A stretch of 64,000 bases of DNA from Leptotrichia sp. oral taxon 223 (GCF_013394795.1 NZ_JABXYU010000004.1:186001-250000), one strand, 5' to 3'. Positions 36,228-49,051 are shown, counted from the first letter of the stretch. A program made the numbers and translations. Notes: generated by a model from the letters alone, not told the origin.

Positions 36228-38627
36228 TTAAAAAGTATTATCTTCAAAAAAATCTTGATTTTTCATTTTTACTTCAAATCCTTTTTCATATGAATAATCA
36301 CAATCTAAAATAATCAATGTTTCATAATCATTTATTTCCATTTTTTCTACTTGTTCAGGAGAAATATCATCAAATTCATATTCAGGAATTGCTACTTTAA
36401 ATTGATTTATTTCTCGTCTTGCTTCTATTTTTTCACTCCTTAAATTTTTCCGCTCTTTTTCATTCAATCCCTTTGCTTTCTTCTGCAGGATTTCAATATT
36501 TTTCTTTATTTCTTTTTCATTTTGCTGATAAATAATTTTTGGAATTATATCTTTTGAAGCAATATTTCTAAAAATTTTCTGTACTTCTGATTTTGTTTTT
36601 TCATACTCCACTATATAATTTTTCAAAGCATAAATATTTTTTACTAATTTTCCATAATACTCTGTATCTTTTAAATTTTCAGTAGAATAAACCTCATCAA
36701 TCAATTCCAATTTTTCCTTTTCTGTAAGTAATCCGTCAATGTCTATCAGTGCTTCTTTAGATTTTTGATGAATTTCTTTATCTATAACTGCTTTGGAACT
36801 TTTTATTCCGGAACACTCTTCTGTAAAAACATAGCAGTTATATTTTTCATCCAAAATCTCTCTATTTCTGTAACATCTTCCCATTCTCTGAAAAAGTCCA
36901 TTCAAATCTGATAATTCTGTAACGAGAATATCAAAATCCAAATCAAGAGATGCTTCAACTACTTGTGTACCAATCCAGATTCCATTTTCACAAATATTTT
37001 TTAATTCTCTTTCCTTTTTCACATTTTCCTTAAATCTTTTAGGATTGGCAAATTCAGAAATTTCTTTTTCTTTTTTAGCTCTGTCCTTTTTTATAAATCG
37101 GCTATGAAGCAGATTCAATTCTTTACATTCTATTCCTAATTTTTTTAAATCTTCATATATTTGTTTGGATTTTTTGACAGTGTTGCAGACAACTAAAATT
37201 TTATTATCTTTATAATTTTCTTTTATAAATTTAGCATTAATAACTTCTTTTAATATTTTCAAATTATGTCTTTTCTTATCATTTATAAAAGGTTCTCTAG
37301 TCTCAAATTCTATTTCTTCCTTTTTTAACAAATCTGTGATAATTCCTGGTAAAGTGGCAGTCATTATAGCGAATTTCCCACCAAAATCTGTAATATATTT
37401 TAGTCCATATATCAAATAAGCTAATAAATCCGTTGAATACATCTGAATTTCATCAATAACTACTTTAGAATAAGATAGTGTAGCAACTTTTAATTCAAAT
37501 CCTGGTGCTCTGAAAACAAAATCAAAAAGCTGGTCTATTGTGCAGACTGTCAATGGTAAAGATAGCTGCTTTGTTTTATCCATATATATAAACAGCTCAT
37601 CATTATCCATCTTTTCTGGATTATTTTTTTCCTTCTTTTTTATATCTTCTATATATATTTCTCTAAAATCTGAATGTAGCAGTCCTATTCTATTTTCCAG
37701 TTTTTCAATTACAATCTGATTTTTCACTCTGTCAAAAATTGCATTAATTGCTACTCTTAACGGCAATGTAAAAAAGCCCTTATTATTACCTATCCAAAGT
37801 AGTCCCGCTTCAGTCTTTCCATATCCTGTCTGTGCTACCACTACAACATTTTTATTTTGATTATGAATCATAAACTTCTGCAACTCATTCCAGTCATTCT
37901 CAGGATTATCCCTTTTCAATATATTTTTTAGAAAAGCATTCATTTTCTCTTCAAGAAAATCATTTTTTTCCTCAACTGGAATATATGAACTTGCAGCATA
38001 GTCTATTTTATTCAGTAATCCTTTTAACATTACATATTTTTGAAAAGTTTCAGAACCTTCTACATCAGAATAGACTCTACTTCCTATTTCATAAAATAAA
38101 GAGCTTAATTGTGCTAATTCAACTTTTCCATCTTCCCAATTAAAAATTGCTTTTCTATCTTTATAATTCTCAGTATTTTTAAAATATTCAAAATAAATAT
38201 TTTCCAGAATTTTTAATTCCTTTGAAAAATTTTTAACTTCATTGTTCATTGAATATATCTCATCAGATAAATCACTGTCATTTATTTCCATTAAATTTCT
38301 TTCATGATGTAAAGCTACAGAATGAGCTAAAATTTTTATTTCATCTTCACTAAAATGATGATATTCAATTAAAATATCATCATTTATAAATGAAGTACTG
38401 AGTATCCCATGAGGAATTTCCCCACTTTGCTTTTCACCAGACAGTTTGCTCTGAAATTTCTGATTTATTTTCCCTAAATCATGATAGATACACGCAAGCA
38501 ATAACAGCTTTTTTTCAACATTTAATTTAGGATAGACCATAAAAATTTTCATAAAATTATTAAACAGATTTTCTGTGTGTCTTAATATTGTTTCGCCACT
38601 AGATTTAGCTAAAAAATTATTCTTCAT
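36228..38627 (-). CDS. cas3: CRISPR effector nuclease-helicase Cas3
   Basis: The 799-residue Cas3 shreds DNA marked by Cascade. The HD nuclease domain at the N-terminus has ACIYHDLGKINQKFQ (HD at 49-50) with LRHTENL before it and HSVALHHERN later. The helicase has Walker A VAQTGYGKTEAG near 265, DEIQ box VVIDEIQMYS near 395, MTATLP near 425 and the motif VI segment GLFQRMGRCYRNR near 590. Both domains are fused in one chain, as usual for type I-B. No interrupting stop or shift is visible, so the effector half of the system is intact here. Confidence 0.95.
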   Translation of the reverse strand: MKNNFLAKSSGETILRHTENLFNNFMKIFMVYPKLNVEKKLLLLACIYHDLGKINQKFQSKLSGEKQSGEIPHGILSTSFINDDILIEYHHFSEDEIKILAHSVALHHERNLMEINDSDLSDEIYSMNNEVKNFSKELKILENIYFEYFKNTENYKDRKAIFNWEDGKVELAQLSSLFYEIGSRVYSDVEGSETFQKYVMLKGLLNKIDYAASSYIPVEEKNDFLEEKMNAFLKNILKRDNPENDWNELQKFMIHNQNKNVVVVAQTGYGKTEAGLLWIGNNKGFFTLPLRVAINAIFDRVKNQIVIEKLENRIGLLHSDFREIYIEDIKKKEKNNPEKMDNDELFIYMDKTKQLSLPLTVCTIDQLFDFVFRAPGFELKVATLSYSKVVIDEIQMYSTDLLAYLIYGLKYITDFGGKFAIMTATLPGIITDLLKKEEIEFETREPFINDKKRHNLKILKEVINAKFIKENYKDNKILVVCNTVKKSKQIYEDLKKLGIECKELNLLHSRFIKKDRAKKEKEISEFANPKRFKENVKKERELKNICENGIWIGTQVVEASLDLDFDILVTELSDLNGLFQRMGRCYRNREILDEKYNCYVFTEECSGIKSSKAVIDKEIHQKSKEALIDIDGLLTEKEKLELIDEVYSTENLKDTEYYGKLVKNIYALKNYIVEYEKTKSEVQKIFRNIASKDIIPKIIYQQNEKEIKKNIEILQKKAKGLNEKERKNLRSEKIEARREINQFKVAIPEYEFDDISPEQVEKMEINDYETLIILDCDYSYEKGFEVKMKNQDFFEDNTF

Positions 38628-38660
38628 ATTAGACTCCTATATATAATAAAAATATTTAAC

Positions 38661-40324
<1,664 letters not shown>

Positions 40325-40326
40325 AA

Positions 40327-42096
40327 TTATTCATTCCCTTCTTTTTTATCTGTCTTATTTTCATTCTTACTTTTATCTTCACCTAATAAACCTAATAAAA
40401 ATCCATGTCCTAATGTCTGAAAATTTTCATCATTTAAAAGTGCTTTAGCAAAAAGTGAGCTGATATTTTTTCCTGCATAAGCATGAGCTGAAATCAGAGC
40501 ATCCATAAACATATCAACATTATTAATTCTCAAAGCATTCTGAAGTCTGTATAACAGACTTCCAATCTTTTTATCATTTCCACTTTTTCTTATATATTCT
40601 TCCCTAAAAATCATTGCATCTCTTCTTATATAGAAAATATCTTTTTCTGTTAATTCTTCTGACGTTTTCTTATTTTCCTTTTTTTCAATTATTTCTTGCT
40701 TATCCATTTTCTTCAACCTCCTGATATAATCTAAATTTATTTTTAGTAAATCTTCTATATTTTTTAATTTACAATACAATTTTGTTTTTGAAATTTTATA
40801 GTAACATAATTTGTTTATTAGCGAGAATAAATTCTGATTATTTAACAATTCTGTTATTGTCGTATCGTAAATATTAAAATATCTTTTATCAATTAAATAC
40901 CATTTATCTAATAAATCATCTAATTTTTCTTTATTTTCAGATAAAAGCTTTAAAATATTTCGTGATAACAAAGTAAACTTATAGTGTCCTTCCTCAAACT
41001 TTACAATCTGAATATCTGATAATTCATATTTTGTATTGTCTTTTTCCTTCTTAATTTCCTTTAATAAATTTTTATACAGATTTATATTCTTTTCTTCTGA
41101 CTCATCTTCTAAAATATTATATGCAATTCCATTGTTTATATTACATAATTGATCTATATTATGATTTGCGTTTACAAATATTCCTTTATCGGCTCCATAT
41201 ATAAATCCTGCCGGAACGCAGGAATAAACCAATGTAACCAAAGGAGTTACTGCAATATCATTTACAAAATTCCAGACATGTGATGGTTTTCTACTCACAT
41301 CAAAACCTGTGTCATTTAAAAATCCTAATGTATTTTTATAATCCTTCATCTGCATATTTGAAATTACACATTTATATTTAAATTTAGATTTGTCAGCATT
41401 AACATATTCTAATGCAGGTTCTACAAAATATGATTTATATTCGTCATAAATATCTTTAGCGGCATTTGCCCTATTTAAAAATGATACACTGCTCCAAGCA
41501 TTGTTTATTATTACATAAGCTATATTTTTGGCAGCAAGATAATTTTTTACATTTCCTTCCTTATCAGTTATTTTCCTTTTAAAAAAATCAATAATCTCCT
41601 TCATAGTCTTAAGATAATTTTTTACATTATCATTTGAAATTTCAGCAATATTTTCTTTAGGTTCTTTTATTTTTTTTAATTCCTTTTCCAGTCCTAAAAT
41701 TTTATTAGTTCCATTTTTTTCTATGAAATCATATGCCTTTTTATAACTTTCAGATTTGATTTTAGCTTTAAAGAATGTAATTTTATCATTTATCATTTTT
41801 AATTCATTAATACTTCTAATTTTTTCTCCATTCTCCTCAAATTCATCAATATATTTCTCAAATTCTAAAATTTTACCATAAGTCAATGTTTTTCCATATC
41901 TTTTTATAAAAAAATTAAAGTATTTATACTCGAAGTTTTCCAAAACTTTTGGAGAAAATCTTATTAAGCGATTTTTATCATCTATTTCCAGTTCTCCATT
42001 ATTCCTTGCTTCTTCTCCAAGAATATTTATAAATCCTAATAACCCAGCATTAAATAATCAATCCTTCAATTTCAATTCTATTTTTTCATCACTCAT
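40327..42096 (-). pseudogene. cas8b1: Cascade large subunit Cas8b1/Cst1 with in-frame TGA at codon 13
   Basis: Cas8b1 recognises the PAM and recruits Cas3. The full frame from ATG 42096 (GGAAGAAAA upstream) is 590 codons: MSDEKIELKLKD, then TGA (42058-42060), then LFNAGLLGFINILGEE and on to the stop at 40327. Cst1 proteins have a conserved DWLYNAG-type start, so the TGA replaces the expected Trp. Beyond it the frame is open for 577 codons with normal codon use. A TTG at 41943 could restart, but would lose 51 residues, including the conserved NAGLLGF segment, and has no clear ribosome site. Either the gene has just been lost by a G-to-A change, or TGA is bypassed. Confidence 0.85.
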
Positions 42097-42120
42097 TTTT
42101 CTTCCTTTTCTTAATTTAAA

Positions 42121-42903
42121 TTATTTCAATTTTTCCAGCATTCCGAATCCACTTCCAGTTATGCTCCCAATCCCTGCATTATAAATATAATCCAAAATGT
42201 AACTTTTTCCTTCCAATTTCAATATACCAACTGAAGTATCCAAAAATTTACCATTAAATTTATTTTCATAATTTAAAGTTTTATCTTTTTTAGTTTTATC
42301 ATAATGCTTAACAACAACCTTTTTAGTCTGACTTGAATCTATTATCAAATCTTCAATATCTTTTTTTACATATTCTCCTTTTAATTCTTTAAGTTTTAAA
42401 TAAAGATTTCTTTTTATAATTTTAGAAAATTTATCATCTGTCCCTGTATAATAGGTGTCTTTTTTAGTTTCTTGATCATGATCACGGCAAACTATTGGAG
42501 ACATAGTTTTAACAATTAATATGTTATCCTTTATAATTTGCCTTGGTAAAATCGAAATATTAGTAACCACAACCTTTGTCTCTTCTGAAATTTTTATCTC
42601 TTTAAACCTGATACCTGAAAAAGCATTATAAATGTTTAAACTATCAACATTATCATATGCCGAAAGGTTAACGATAATCTTTTTTTCCTCTCCTAAAAAT
42701 TTAACTTTATCCTTTTCAAATTTCACATTTCGAAAATAAGCTGACCATGTATAATTTTTCTGTTTTGCAGATCCAAAAAATTCTTCAAAAATTTCATTAT
42801 CACATTTTTTCAGTCCTGTTTTTAAGACGCATAAAATTTTTGATCTCCAATTTATAGGAAAGCTGCTACCTTCTGTTAATTCAATATTAATCTTAAATCT
42901 CAT
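42121..42903 (-). CDS. cas6: CRISPR RNA endonuclease Cas6
   Basis: The 260-residue RAMP protein cuts the repeat RNA to make crRNAs. It is the first gene of the cas operon. N-terminal MRFKINIELTEGSSFPINWR begins the first RAMP fold; the C-terminal glycine-rich loop GIGSITGSGFGMLEKLK is the family hallmark. A catalytic His candidate lies in the CRDHDQE segment or in VVVKHYDK; I cannot tell which. Length is usual for Cas6 of I-B. Its 24-base gap to cas8b1 contains the ribosome site. Confidence 0.93.
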   Translation of the reverse strand: MRFKINIELTEGSSFPINWRSKILCVLKTGLKKCDNEIFEEFFGSAKQKNYTWSAYFRNVKFEKDKVKFLGEEKKIIVNLSAYDNVDSLNIYNAFSGIRFKEIKISEETKVVVTNISILPRQIIKDNILIVKTMSPIVCRDHDQETKKDTYYTGTDDKFSKIIKRNLYLKLKELKGEYVKKDIEDLIIDSSQTKKVVVKHYDKTKKDKTLNYENKFNGKFLDTSVGILKLEGKSYILDYIYNAGIGSITGSGFGMLEKLK

Positions 42904-42956
42904 TTTCTTATTGTACCTTTCTTTCCATTATTTTTTTCTTTGAAATATAATAATAT

Positions 42957-42984
42957 ATTATATCCTATTTTTTATAAAAGTAAA
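42957..42984 (-). promoter_or_regulatory. Probable promoter of the cas operon
   Basis: On the minus strand TTTACT (42979-42984) and TATAAT (42957-42962) stand 16 bases apart, 54 bases upstream of the cas6 start. It lies between cas6 and the divergent leader of array 2. Confidence 0.5.
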
Positions 42985-43047
42985 TACTTATATAATAAAC
43001 TTTTATTATTATTTAATAGATAATTTTCTTAGATATTAAATATTATT

Positions 43048-43239
43048 AATCTGTCGATGCCCAATAACTAAAAAATTCCTGTATACCGACAAATTCTTAA
43101 AATTACTGATTTTTATTGACTTTCTTAAATATTTTATTTTGAAAATAAAAAATCATCTTTTAAAATTTTTGGAAAAAATTAAGTATCGACAAAATTGTTA
43201 AAAAATGATATTATATTTAGGGTAACTAATAATGATATG
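43048..43239 (+). promoter_or_regulatory. Leader and promoter of CRISPR array 2
   Basis: It is homologous in inverted orientation to the leader of array 1. TCGACA (43186-43191) and TATTAT (43209-43214), 17 bases apart, form the conserved promoter, about 25 bases before the first repeat. AATCTGTCG (43048-43056) and CGACAAATT (43087-43095) form the conserved inverted repeat, with one G-T pair. Confidence 0.8.
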
Positions 43240-43464
43240 ATTTTAATAGCACAATTTGTATTGTAAATCTTTTATACTTTCTGTTATACCATTTTCATAA
43301 CGTGATTTTAATAGCACAATTTGTATTGTAAATGTATTCTTTTATTTCTGTCAAGCATGTAAGCCTCGACATTTTAATAGCACAATTTGTATTGTAAATA
43401 CCTTATCAGAAATATGTAAATTTAGGTTACTTTGAATTTTAATAGCACAATTTGTATTGTAAAT
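43240..43464 (+). CRISPR. CRISPR array 2, type I-B, 4 repeats and 3 spacers
   Basis: Four identical 29-bp repeats start at 43240, 43305, 43371 and 43436. They begin ATTTTAATAGCACAAT and end TTGTATTGTAAAT, differing from the array 1 repeat at two positions. Spacers are 36, 37 and 36 bp. The leader is on the left, so the array is transcribed on the plus strand, divergent from the cas operon. The first spacer (43269-43304) overlaps a spacer of array 1 by 13 nt. Confidence 0.97.
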
Positions 43465-43559
43465 ATATTCTCATCTAAAAATAGGTACATTACTGTAAAG
43501 AAATTATCACAGGCATTTAATAATAAACCAAATAATATAATATAATAGGTGATAGAAAT

Positions 43560-44150
43560 GACAGAAGCATTGAGATAACAGAAGAAATTTTAAAGTAAAT
43601 AAGAAGCGGTTAGAAAAAAGTGAAGATTAATGTATGCAGTGGAATTAAGAGGATTAGGTAAAAAAAACTGAAATATTGGGTGTCAATGAAAGAACAGAAA
43701 GGTTCGAGAAGTATACAAAGTTTTAATATGATGTAGCTACAGAAAAAGCCGACAGCAAAAAAAGCGGGCGATGAGGAAGTTAGACAGTTTAAGTGATTTG
43801 AGGCAGAAAACAAAAATAAAAAATCTAGATAAGACAGTAAGGCTGATGCTTTAAAATGAAGCAAACTTTGGAAGAATTGAACCGTGCATTATTGCTAATG
43901 CAATATAACAAGGTTAGTCCCTATATCTCCTACCAGCATAAAATTATAGCAGGATATTGTAATTCTAGTCGAGCGGCATAGAATAAATCAAAGAATTTAA
44001 ATATCATAATATCACACATACGCTGCATACACTAAAAATGAACCCCATTGAACAAATTTGGAAATAAGTCAATTGGGGTTATAGGGTTTGGTAATAAAAA
44101 TATTCAAGACGCTAAATGCTGTGGTTATACTATAAATTCACTTAAGATGA
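43560..44150 (+). mobile_element. Decayed IS630-family transposase remnant
   Basis: Pieces of an IS630-type transposase can be read across several frames: MYAVELRGLG with an ILGVNERT helix-turn-helix from 43630, FGRIEP near 43870 (the DDE GRFGR region), MNPIEQIWK near 44030-44060, and KIFKTLNAVV near 44110. Stops and shifts are spread along the whole length, so it is old debris without function. I did not find clear terminal inverted repeats. It lies right after CRISPR array 2 and fills the gap up to the flotillin gene. Confidence 0.7.
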
Positions 44151-44235
44151 ATTAGTAAAAAGCATAATTCTTTATGAATAGATTTTATACACTATTTAAA
44201 TAGGGTTTAATATAAGAATATAATAATTCCTTTTA

Positions 44236-45783
44236 TTATTTTTTATTTTTTCCAGAATTGACACCATTTTCACTTTCAGAATCTAATCTCTCCTTATCAG
44301 AAATTATTTTCCCTCCAAGCATTCCAGCCAGTACAGATTTTAAGTCAATTCCTGTCGAATCCGTGATTCCATCATTAATTTGGGCGATTGATTTTGTAAT
44401 ATCTCCAACTAACTTGGAAGTATTACCATCACCATACATTGTGATTTTGTCAATGTTGTTAAGCGGAGATGCAATATTTTTAGAGATTTCTGGCAGTGCT
44501 TTGAAGTACATTTCCATAATTGCGGCATTTCCGTATTTTTTCATTGCGTCGGCTTTTTTATCTATCCCTTCCGCTTCGGCAAGTGCTTTTGCTTTTATTG
44601 CTTCGGCTTCAGCAAGTCCTATTTCACGTTTACTTTGAGCTTCTGCCAATGCTTTTAGTTTAATGCTTTCTGCTTCTGCCTGAGCCTTTAATTTTATGCT
44701 TTCAGAATCAGCTTCCGCCTTAATTTTCAAAGCTTCTCCTTCCTGTTGCGCCATTATTTTCAAGGCTTCTGCTTCTTTCGTCTTTTGGTAAAGGATTGCT
44801 TCTGCTTCCCGCTGTTCTTCAATCAGCTTACTTTCAGCCTGTTTTGTCTTTCTATAAAGTTCTGCGTCTGATTTTATCTGGTTGTCAACTTTGATTTCAG
44901 CTTCCAATTTTGCCTGGTTAGTTTTTATTGCCTGTGTTTCACGGGTAAAATTACTTTCCCCCTGAACTTCTTCCAGTTCTTTTCTTTTTCTCTCAGTTTC
45001 AAGCTGGTAAGTCATGTCTGCAGAGGCTTTTTTCGTATCTGACTCAATTTTTAAGTCGGCTTTTTTTATTTCTAGTTTATTAGTTTTTTCAGCAATTTCT
45101 TCTGCCACTTTTAATTCAATGTCTTTTGCTTCCTTATCCGCATTTGCCTTTGCAATAGCGATTTCCTTTTCAGCCTGAGCTTTGGCGATACTTGCATCTT
45201 TTGAGATTTTCGAAATGTTTTCAATTCCCAAGTTGTCAATCACGCCTTTTTCATCCATAAATGACTGCACAGCGAACGAAACTACTACAAGCCCCATTTC
45301 ACGCAAGTCTGGCGATACATTCTCCTGAACCTTCACATTAAATTCTTTTCTGTTCTGAACCATATCCTTCAAGTTCATCTGCCCAATAATTTCACGTAAA
45401 TTTCCTTCCAGCACTTCCTTTACAGACTCTCCAATATATTCACTCTTTTTATTCAAAAAGTTTTTAGAAGCAATATTCAAAATTTCTGGCTCCTGTGAAA
45501 TTTGCAATTTTACAATTGCATCAGCCTTTATATTAATAAAATCATTTGTGGGTACAAATACTGATGTATTAACATCTACAGAAAATAATGATAAATCCAG
45601 ATAATCGACTCTTTCAAAATATCTCAAATAGAAAGCCAGTCTTCCAATTACAACTCTTCTTTTAAATCCGCTAATAAATGCCGCCCTGTCCATCGGTACA
45701 CGAATAAATCCGATAAGCGAAAATATAAAAAAAATAATCAGAACAATCGATATCGGAACAAAATTTCCTAATAAAAATCCCAT
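44236..45783 (-). CDS. Flotillin-like SPFH-domain membrane protein
   Basis: The 515-residue protein has an N-terminal membrane hairpin (about residues 8-30), an SPFH/band 7 domain (VNTSVFVPTNDFINIKADAIVKL and EGNLREIIGQMNLKDMVQNR near 130), then a long Ala/Glu/Lys-rich coiled coil (about 200-420) with many AEAxxIKxKA repeats, as in flotillin and YqiK. It assembles into large rings or rafts on the inner membrane. I use ATG 45783 with GGAG upstream; the ATG at 45798 is the alternative. NfeD, the usual partner, is not visible beside it. It stands alone, downstream of secA by about 150 bases. Confidence 0.88.
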   Translation of the reverse strand: MGFLLGNFVPISIVLIIFFIFSLIGFIRVPMDRAAFISGFKRRVVIGRLAFYLRYFERVDYLDLSLFSVDVNTSVFVPTNDFINIKADAIVKLQISQEPEILNIASKNFLNKKSEYIGESVKEVLEGNLREIIGQMNLKDMVQNRKEFNVKVQENVSPDLREMGLVVVSFAVQSFMDEKGVIDNLGIENISKISKDASIAKAQAEKEIAIAKANADKEAKDIELKVAEEIAEKTNKLEIKKADLKIESDTKKASADMTYQLETERKRKELEEVQGESNFTRETQAIKTNQAKLEAEIKVDNQIKSDAELYRKTKQAESKLIEEQREAEAILYQKTKEAEALKIMAQQEGEALKIKAEADSESIKLKAQAEAESIKLKALAEAQSKREIGLAEAEAIKAKALAEAEGIDKKADAMKKYGNAAIMEMYFKALPEISKNIASPLNNIDKITMYGDGNTSKLVGDITKSIAQINDGITDSTGIDLKSVLAGMLGGKIISDKERLDSESENGVNSGKNKK

Positions 45784-45934
45784 ATTTATCAACTCCATCT
45801 TCTAAGTTTTATTTTTTGTGTTCATTTTCAACTATAATCAATAACTCTTATCAAAAACAAAAAAAATATTCCAAAATTTATAAAATTATAAATATTTTTT
45901 TATTTAAATTAGCAAGTTTTTTTATCGTTCAAAA

Positions 45935-48583
45935 TTAGACATTTCTTCTTTCACGTTCTCTTCTTTCTCTTCTTGAAAGCGGACGATGCGTTTCATTTGG
46001 TACATCATCGCCTATCATTTCATTTTCTTCGTGTTCATATCTTACATTTGAAACTTCTTCATGAGTCAAGTTGTTTGTATCCTCTTCACTACGAACTCTT
46101 AATTTTAAGATAAATGAGCTTGTTTCACGTTTTATTGCGTCAATCATTTCATTGTAAATCTCATAACCTACAATTTTATAATCATGAATAGGGTTTCTTT
46201 GCCCGTAAGAACGTAGCCTTATTCCCTCACGCAGTTCTGTCAAATCCTTCAAATGTTGTCGCCATTTGGAATCCAATACTTCCAGCATAATATATCTTTC
46301 AATTCTTCTAAATATTTCTTCTCCAATAGCCGCTTCCTTTTCGTCATAAATTCTTACCAGATCATTGTAAACTTTGTCTGAAATCTCATCTGCACTTGCA
46401 TTTGCCAAATCTTCCGAAATTTCATATTCAAATGTTTCCTGAAGTTTATCTGACAGCAAATTAAAGTCTTTTTCGCCTTTACCTTCACCAACATAGGCAG
46501 AATTTACAATGTCATCCACAGTGTCTGAAATCATGTTTGTAATTAACTCTTTCAAGTTTTCATTTTTCAAGATGGCATCCCTCTGCTCATAAACAACTTC
46601 CCTTTGAGTATTATTTACATCATCATATTCAATAAGGCTCTTTCTTGATGAAAAGTTTCGACTTTCGATACGTTTTTGAGCATTTTCAACAGATTTACTT
46701 ATTTGTTTGTGGCGAATTTCCTCATCTTCGTCAATTTTTAGCATTTTCATCATGCTTTTCAGCCTATCTCCACCAAACAGTCTCATCAAATCGTCATCAA
46801 GTGACAAATAAAACTCTGACATTCCTGGATCCCCTTGACGTCCCGCACGTCCTCTTAACTGATTGTCAATACGTCTGCTCTCGTGTCTTTCTGTACCCAA
46901 GATAAACAATCCGCCAGCTTTAATCACCTTTTTCTTGTCTTCTTCACATTCCTTTACATATGCTGCATAGACATCTTCATACTCAGGCGTACCTTTTACC
47001 GCAACTTTTGCAGCAAACGACTCTGCATCTCCTCCAAGTTTAATATCCGTTCCACGTCCTGCCATATTTGTTGCAATCGTTACTGTTCTGAAACGTCCTG
47101 CCTGTGCAATAATTTCCGCTTCCCTTTCATGATGTTTTGCATTTAGTATTTCGTGAGGAATTTTAGCTTTCTTCAATAATGCGGAAACTTCTTCTGAATG
47201 CTGAATTGAAGCCGTACCGACAAGAACAGGCTGACCCTTGTGATAAAGTTCCTCGATTTTTCTTGCAATTGCTTTATACTTGGCATTTTTATTCATATAA
47301 ATAACATCGGGTAAATCTACTCTGGCAACAGGCTTATTTGTGGGCACTACAATAACTTTTAAGCTATAAATTTGTTTAAATTCGTCTTCTTCCGTTTTTG
47401 CAGTTCCCGTCATTCCTGACAATTTTTCATACATTCTGAAATAGTTTTGTAATGTAATTGTTGCAAGCGTCTGATTTTCTCCAGCAACTTCCAATTTTTC
47501 CTTTGCTTCGATTGCCTGATGCAGCCCATCTGAATACCGTCTTCCTTCCATAAGACGCCCAGTGAACTCATCTACTATAATAACTTCATTGTCGTCATTG
47601 ATAATATAGTCCCTGTCCAGTTTAAACAATTCCTTTGCTTTCAATGCCTGTGTCAAAAAGTGGGTAAGTTCTACATATTCTGGCGAGTATAAATTATCTA
47701 TTTTTAATATCTTTTCAACATTTTTAATTCCCTTATCAGTAATTGTAACTGTGTGCGATTTTTCATCAACTTCATAATCTTCCCAGTCCTCGTCAGGAAT
47801 TACAGTATTTTTCTTATCCTTAATTTCTTCAGTTTTGTAGCTTCTTTTTAATTTTTTTGCAACTTCTGCAAAAGTGTTGTACCATTCTGTAGTTTCTTCG
47901 GCCGCTCCCGAAATAATAAGCGGAGTTCTTGCCTCGTCAATTAGGATTGAGTCTACCTCATCGACAATAACATAGTTATGCCCACGCTGCACTTTTTCGT
48001 CAAGCTCCCCAACCATGTTGTCCCTCAAGTAATCAAATCCAAATTCATTATTCGTTCCATAAGTAATATCACAGTTATAGGCGGCTTTTCTTTGTTCTGG
48101 TGTAATATTTCCAACAACAACTCCAGAAGTCAGTCCCAAAAACTCAAAAAGTCCTGCCATAATATCTCTATCCCGTTTTGCAAGATAGTCATTAACCGTT
48201 ACAACATGCACTCCTTTACCTGGCAATGCGTTTAAATAAATTGGAAGCGTTGCCATCAAGGTTTTTCCTTCCCCTGTCTTCATTTCCGCAATGCAGCCTT
48301 TATGAAGAATCATTCCTCCGATGAGCTGAACATCATAGTGACGCATTCCCATAAGCCTTTTTGAAGTTTCCCTGACTGTCGCAAATGCCTCAACCAATAT
48401 ATCATCAAGCGTTTCCTTTTGCAGTCTTTCCTTAAATTCAACTGTCTTATGACTCAGCTGTTCATCTGTCATTTTTTCAAAAAGCGGCTCAATCTCATTA
48501 ATCTTATCCACCAATTTTTGCATTTTCTTGATTTCTCTCTCATCTGATGTACCAAATATTTTTTCTCCTAGTTTTTTTAACAT
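45935..48583 (-). CDS. secA: Preprotein translocase ATPase SecA, without zinc-binding tail
   Basis: The 882-residue motor pushes unfolded proteins through SecYEG. DEAD motor motifs are complete: Walker [15 protein letters not shown] near 103, [16 protein letters not shown] near 207, [10 protein letters not shown] near 380, [17 protein letters not shown] near 492, and [25 protein letters not shown] near 585. The preprotein-binding and scaffold regions follow. The C-terminal end, [17 protein letters not shown], replaces the CxCx8CH zinc motif that binds SecB, which is absent. That is known in other lineages and suggests a SecB-independent or divergent targeting route. The gene has a short unknown gene upstream on the same strand. 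Confidence 0.96.
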   Translation of the reverse strand: MLKKLGEKIFGTSDEREIKKMQKLVDKINEIEPLFEKMTDEQLSHKTVEFKERLQKETLDDILVEAFATVRETSKRLMGMRHYDVQLIGGMILHKGCIAEMKTGEGKTLMATLPIYLNALPGKGVHVVTVNDYLAKRDRDIMAGLFEFLGLTSGVVVGNITPEQRKAAYNCDITYGTNNEFGFDYLRDNMVGELDEKVQRGHNYVIVDEVDSILIDEARTPLIISGAAEETTEWYNTFAEVAKKLKRSYKTEEIKDKKNTVIPDEDWEDYEVDEKSHTVTITDKGIKNVEKILKIDNLYSPEYVELTHFLTQALKAKELFKLDRDYIINDDNEVIIVDEFTGRLMEGRRYSDGLHQAIEAKEKLEVAGENQTLATITLQNYFRMYEKLSGMTGTAKTEEDEFKQIYSLKVIVVPTNKPVARVDLPDVIYMNKNAKYKAIARKIEELYHKGQPVLVGTASIQHSEEVSALLKKAKIPHEILNAKHHEREAEIIAQAGRFRTVTIATNMAGRGTDIKLGGDAESFAAKVAVKGTPEYEDVYAAYVKECEEDKKKVIKAGGLFILGTERHESRRIDNQLRGRAGRQGDPGMSEFYLSLDDDLMRLFGGDRLKSMMKMLKIDEDEEIRHKQISKSVENAQKRIESRNFSSRKSLIEYDDVNNTQREVVYEQRDAILKNENLKELITNMISDTVDDIVNSAYVGEGKGEKDFNLLSDKLQETFEYEISEDLANASADEISDKVYNDLVRIYDEKEAAIGEEIFRRIERYIMLEVLDSKWRQHLKDLTELREGIRLRSYGQRNPIHDYKIVGYEIYNEMIDAIKRETSSFILKLRVRSEEDTNNLTHEEVSNVRYEHEENEMIGDDVPNETHRPLSRRERRERERRNV

Positions 48584-48646
48584 TTTTTTGATTTTTCCTT
48601 TCGTATATTAAATTTCTAAAGTTACAGGTTATAAAATATTTGATTC

Positions 48647-49051
48647 CTATTCTCTTGTCCGTAAATTATTTTCATCTTTTTTCATTAAAAAAGCGCTGAT
48701 ATTTCCAATATTTTTTGGAATTTTATCAGAATTTTTATAAAAGACAGTATTTTGATTTTTTTTAAATAATAAAAAAAGGCTATCTTTCTGTTTTCCTTTT
48801 TCCTTTTCCTTACGTTTCCCAATTTTTTTCAGTTCCTGTGTCAATCGCCTGTTATTTACACTTTCAATCTGATTAATTTTCACAATCAAATCCCGAATAT
48901 CCTCATGGCTCAAATTATTCTCATCCACAAAAACACTTAATTTACGGCTAAAACTAGGTGTCCCCAAAAGGCTCGAATAAGTCATCATAAAGAGGAGGCA
49001 AGTCATAACAAGCAGTACACTTTTCCTTTTATCTATAACTATTTTTCTCAC
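48647..49051 (-). CDS. Hypothetical single-pass membrane protein
   Basis: I do not recognise it. The 134-residue product has one N-terminal hydrophobic segment (SVLLVMTCLLFMMTYSSLL, about 11-29) that could be a signal anchor, then a basic, lysine-rich region with RKEKEKGKQKDSLF and a polar tail. The middle part (NLSHEDIRDLIVKINQIES) is a likely amphipathic helix. It lies 63 bases upstream of secA in the same direction and may be co-transcribed. The start at 49051 has GGAG about ten bases upstream. A link to protein export is only suggested by position. Confidence 0.6.
   Translation of the reverse strand: MRKIVIDKRKSVLLVMTCLLFMMTYSSLLGTPSFSRKLSVFVDENNLSHEDIRDLIVKINQIESVNNRRLTQELKKIGKRKEKEKGKQKDSLFLLFKKNQNTVFYKNSDKIPKNIGNISAFLMKKDENNLRTRE

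Noticed and set aside
40767-40779. ATTTACAATACAA inside cas8b1, equal to the start of the CRISPR repeat
   Set aside because: Only 13 bases match, the rest of the repeat is absent, and the stretch encodes part of Cas8b1. Probably chance in AT-rich DNA.
40327-41943. 538-codon frame from TTG 41943 as the true cas8b1
   Set aside because: It lacks the conserved N-terminal NAGLLGF segment, which is encoded upstream in the same frame, and has no clear ribosome site.
43610-43864. 84-codon minus-strand open frame
   Set aside because: It is antisense to the IS630 remnant and has no ribosome site.
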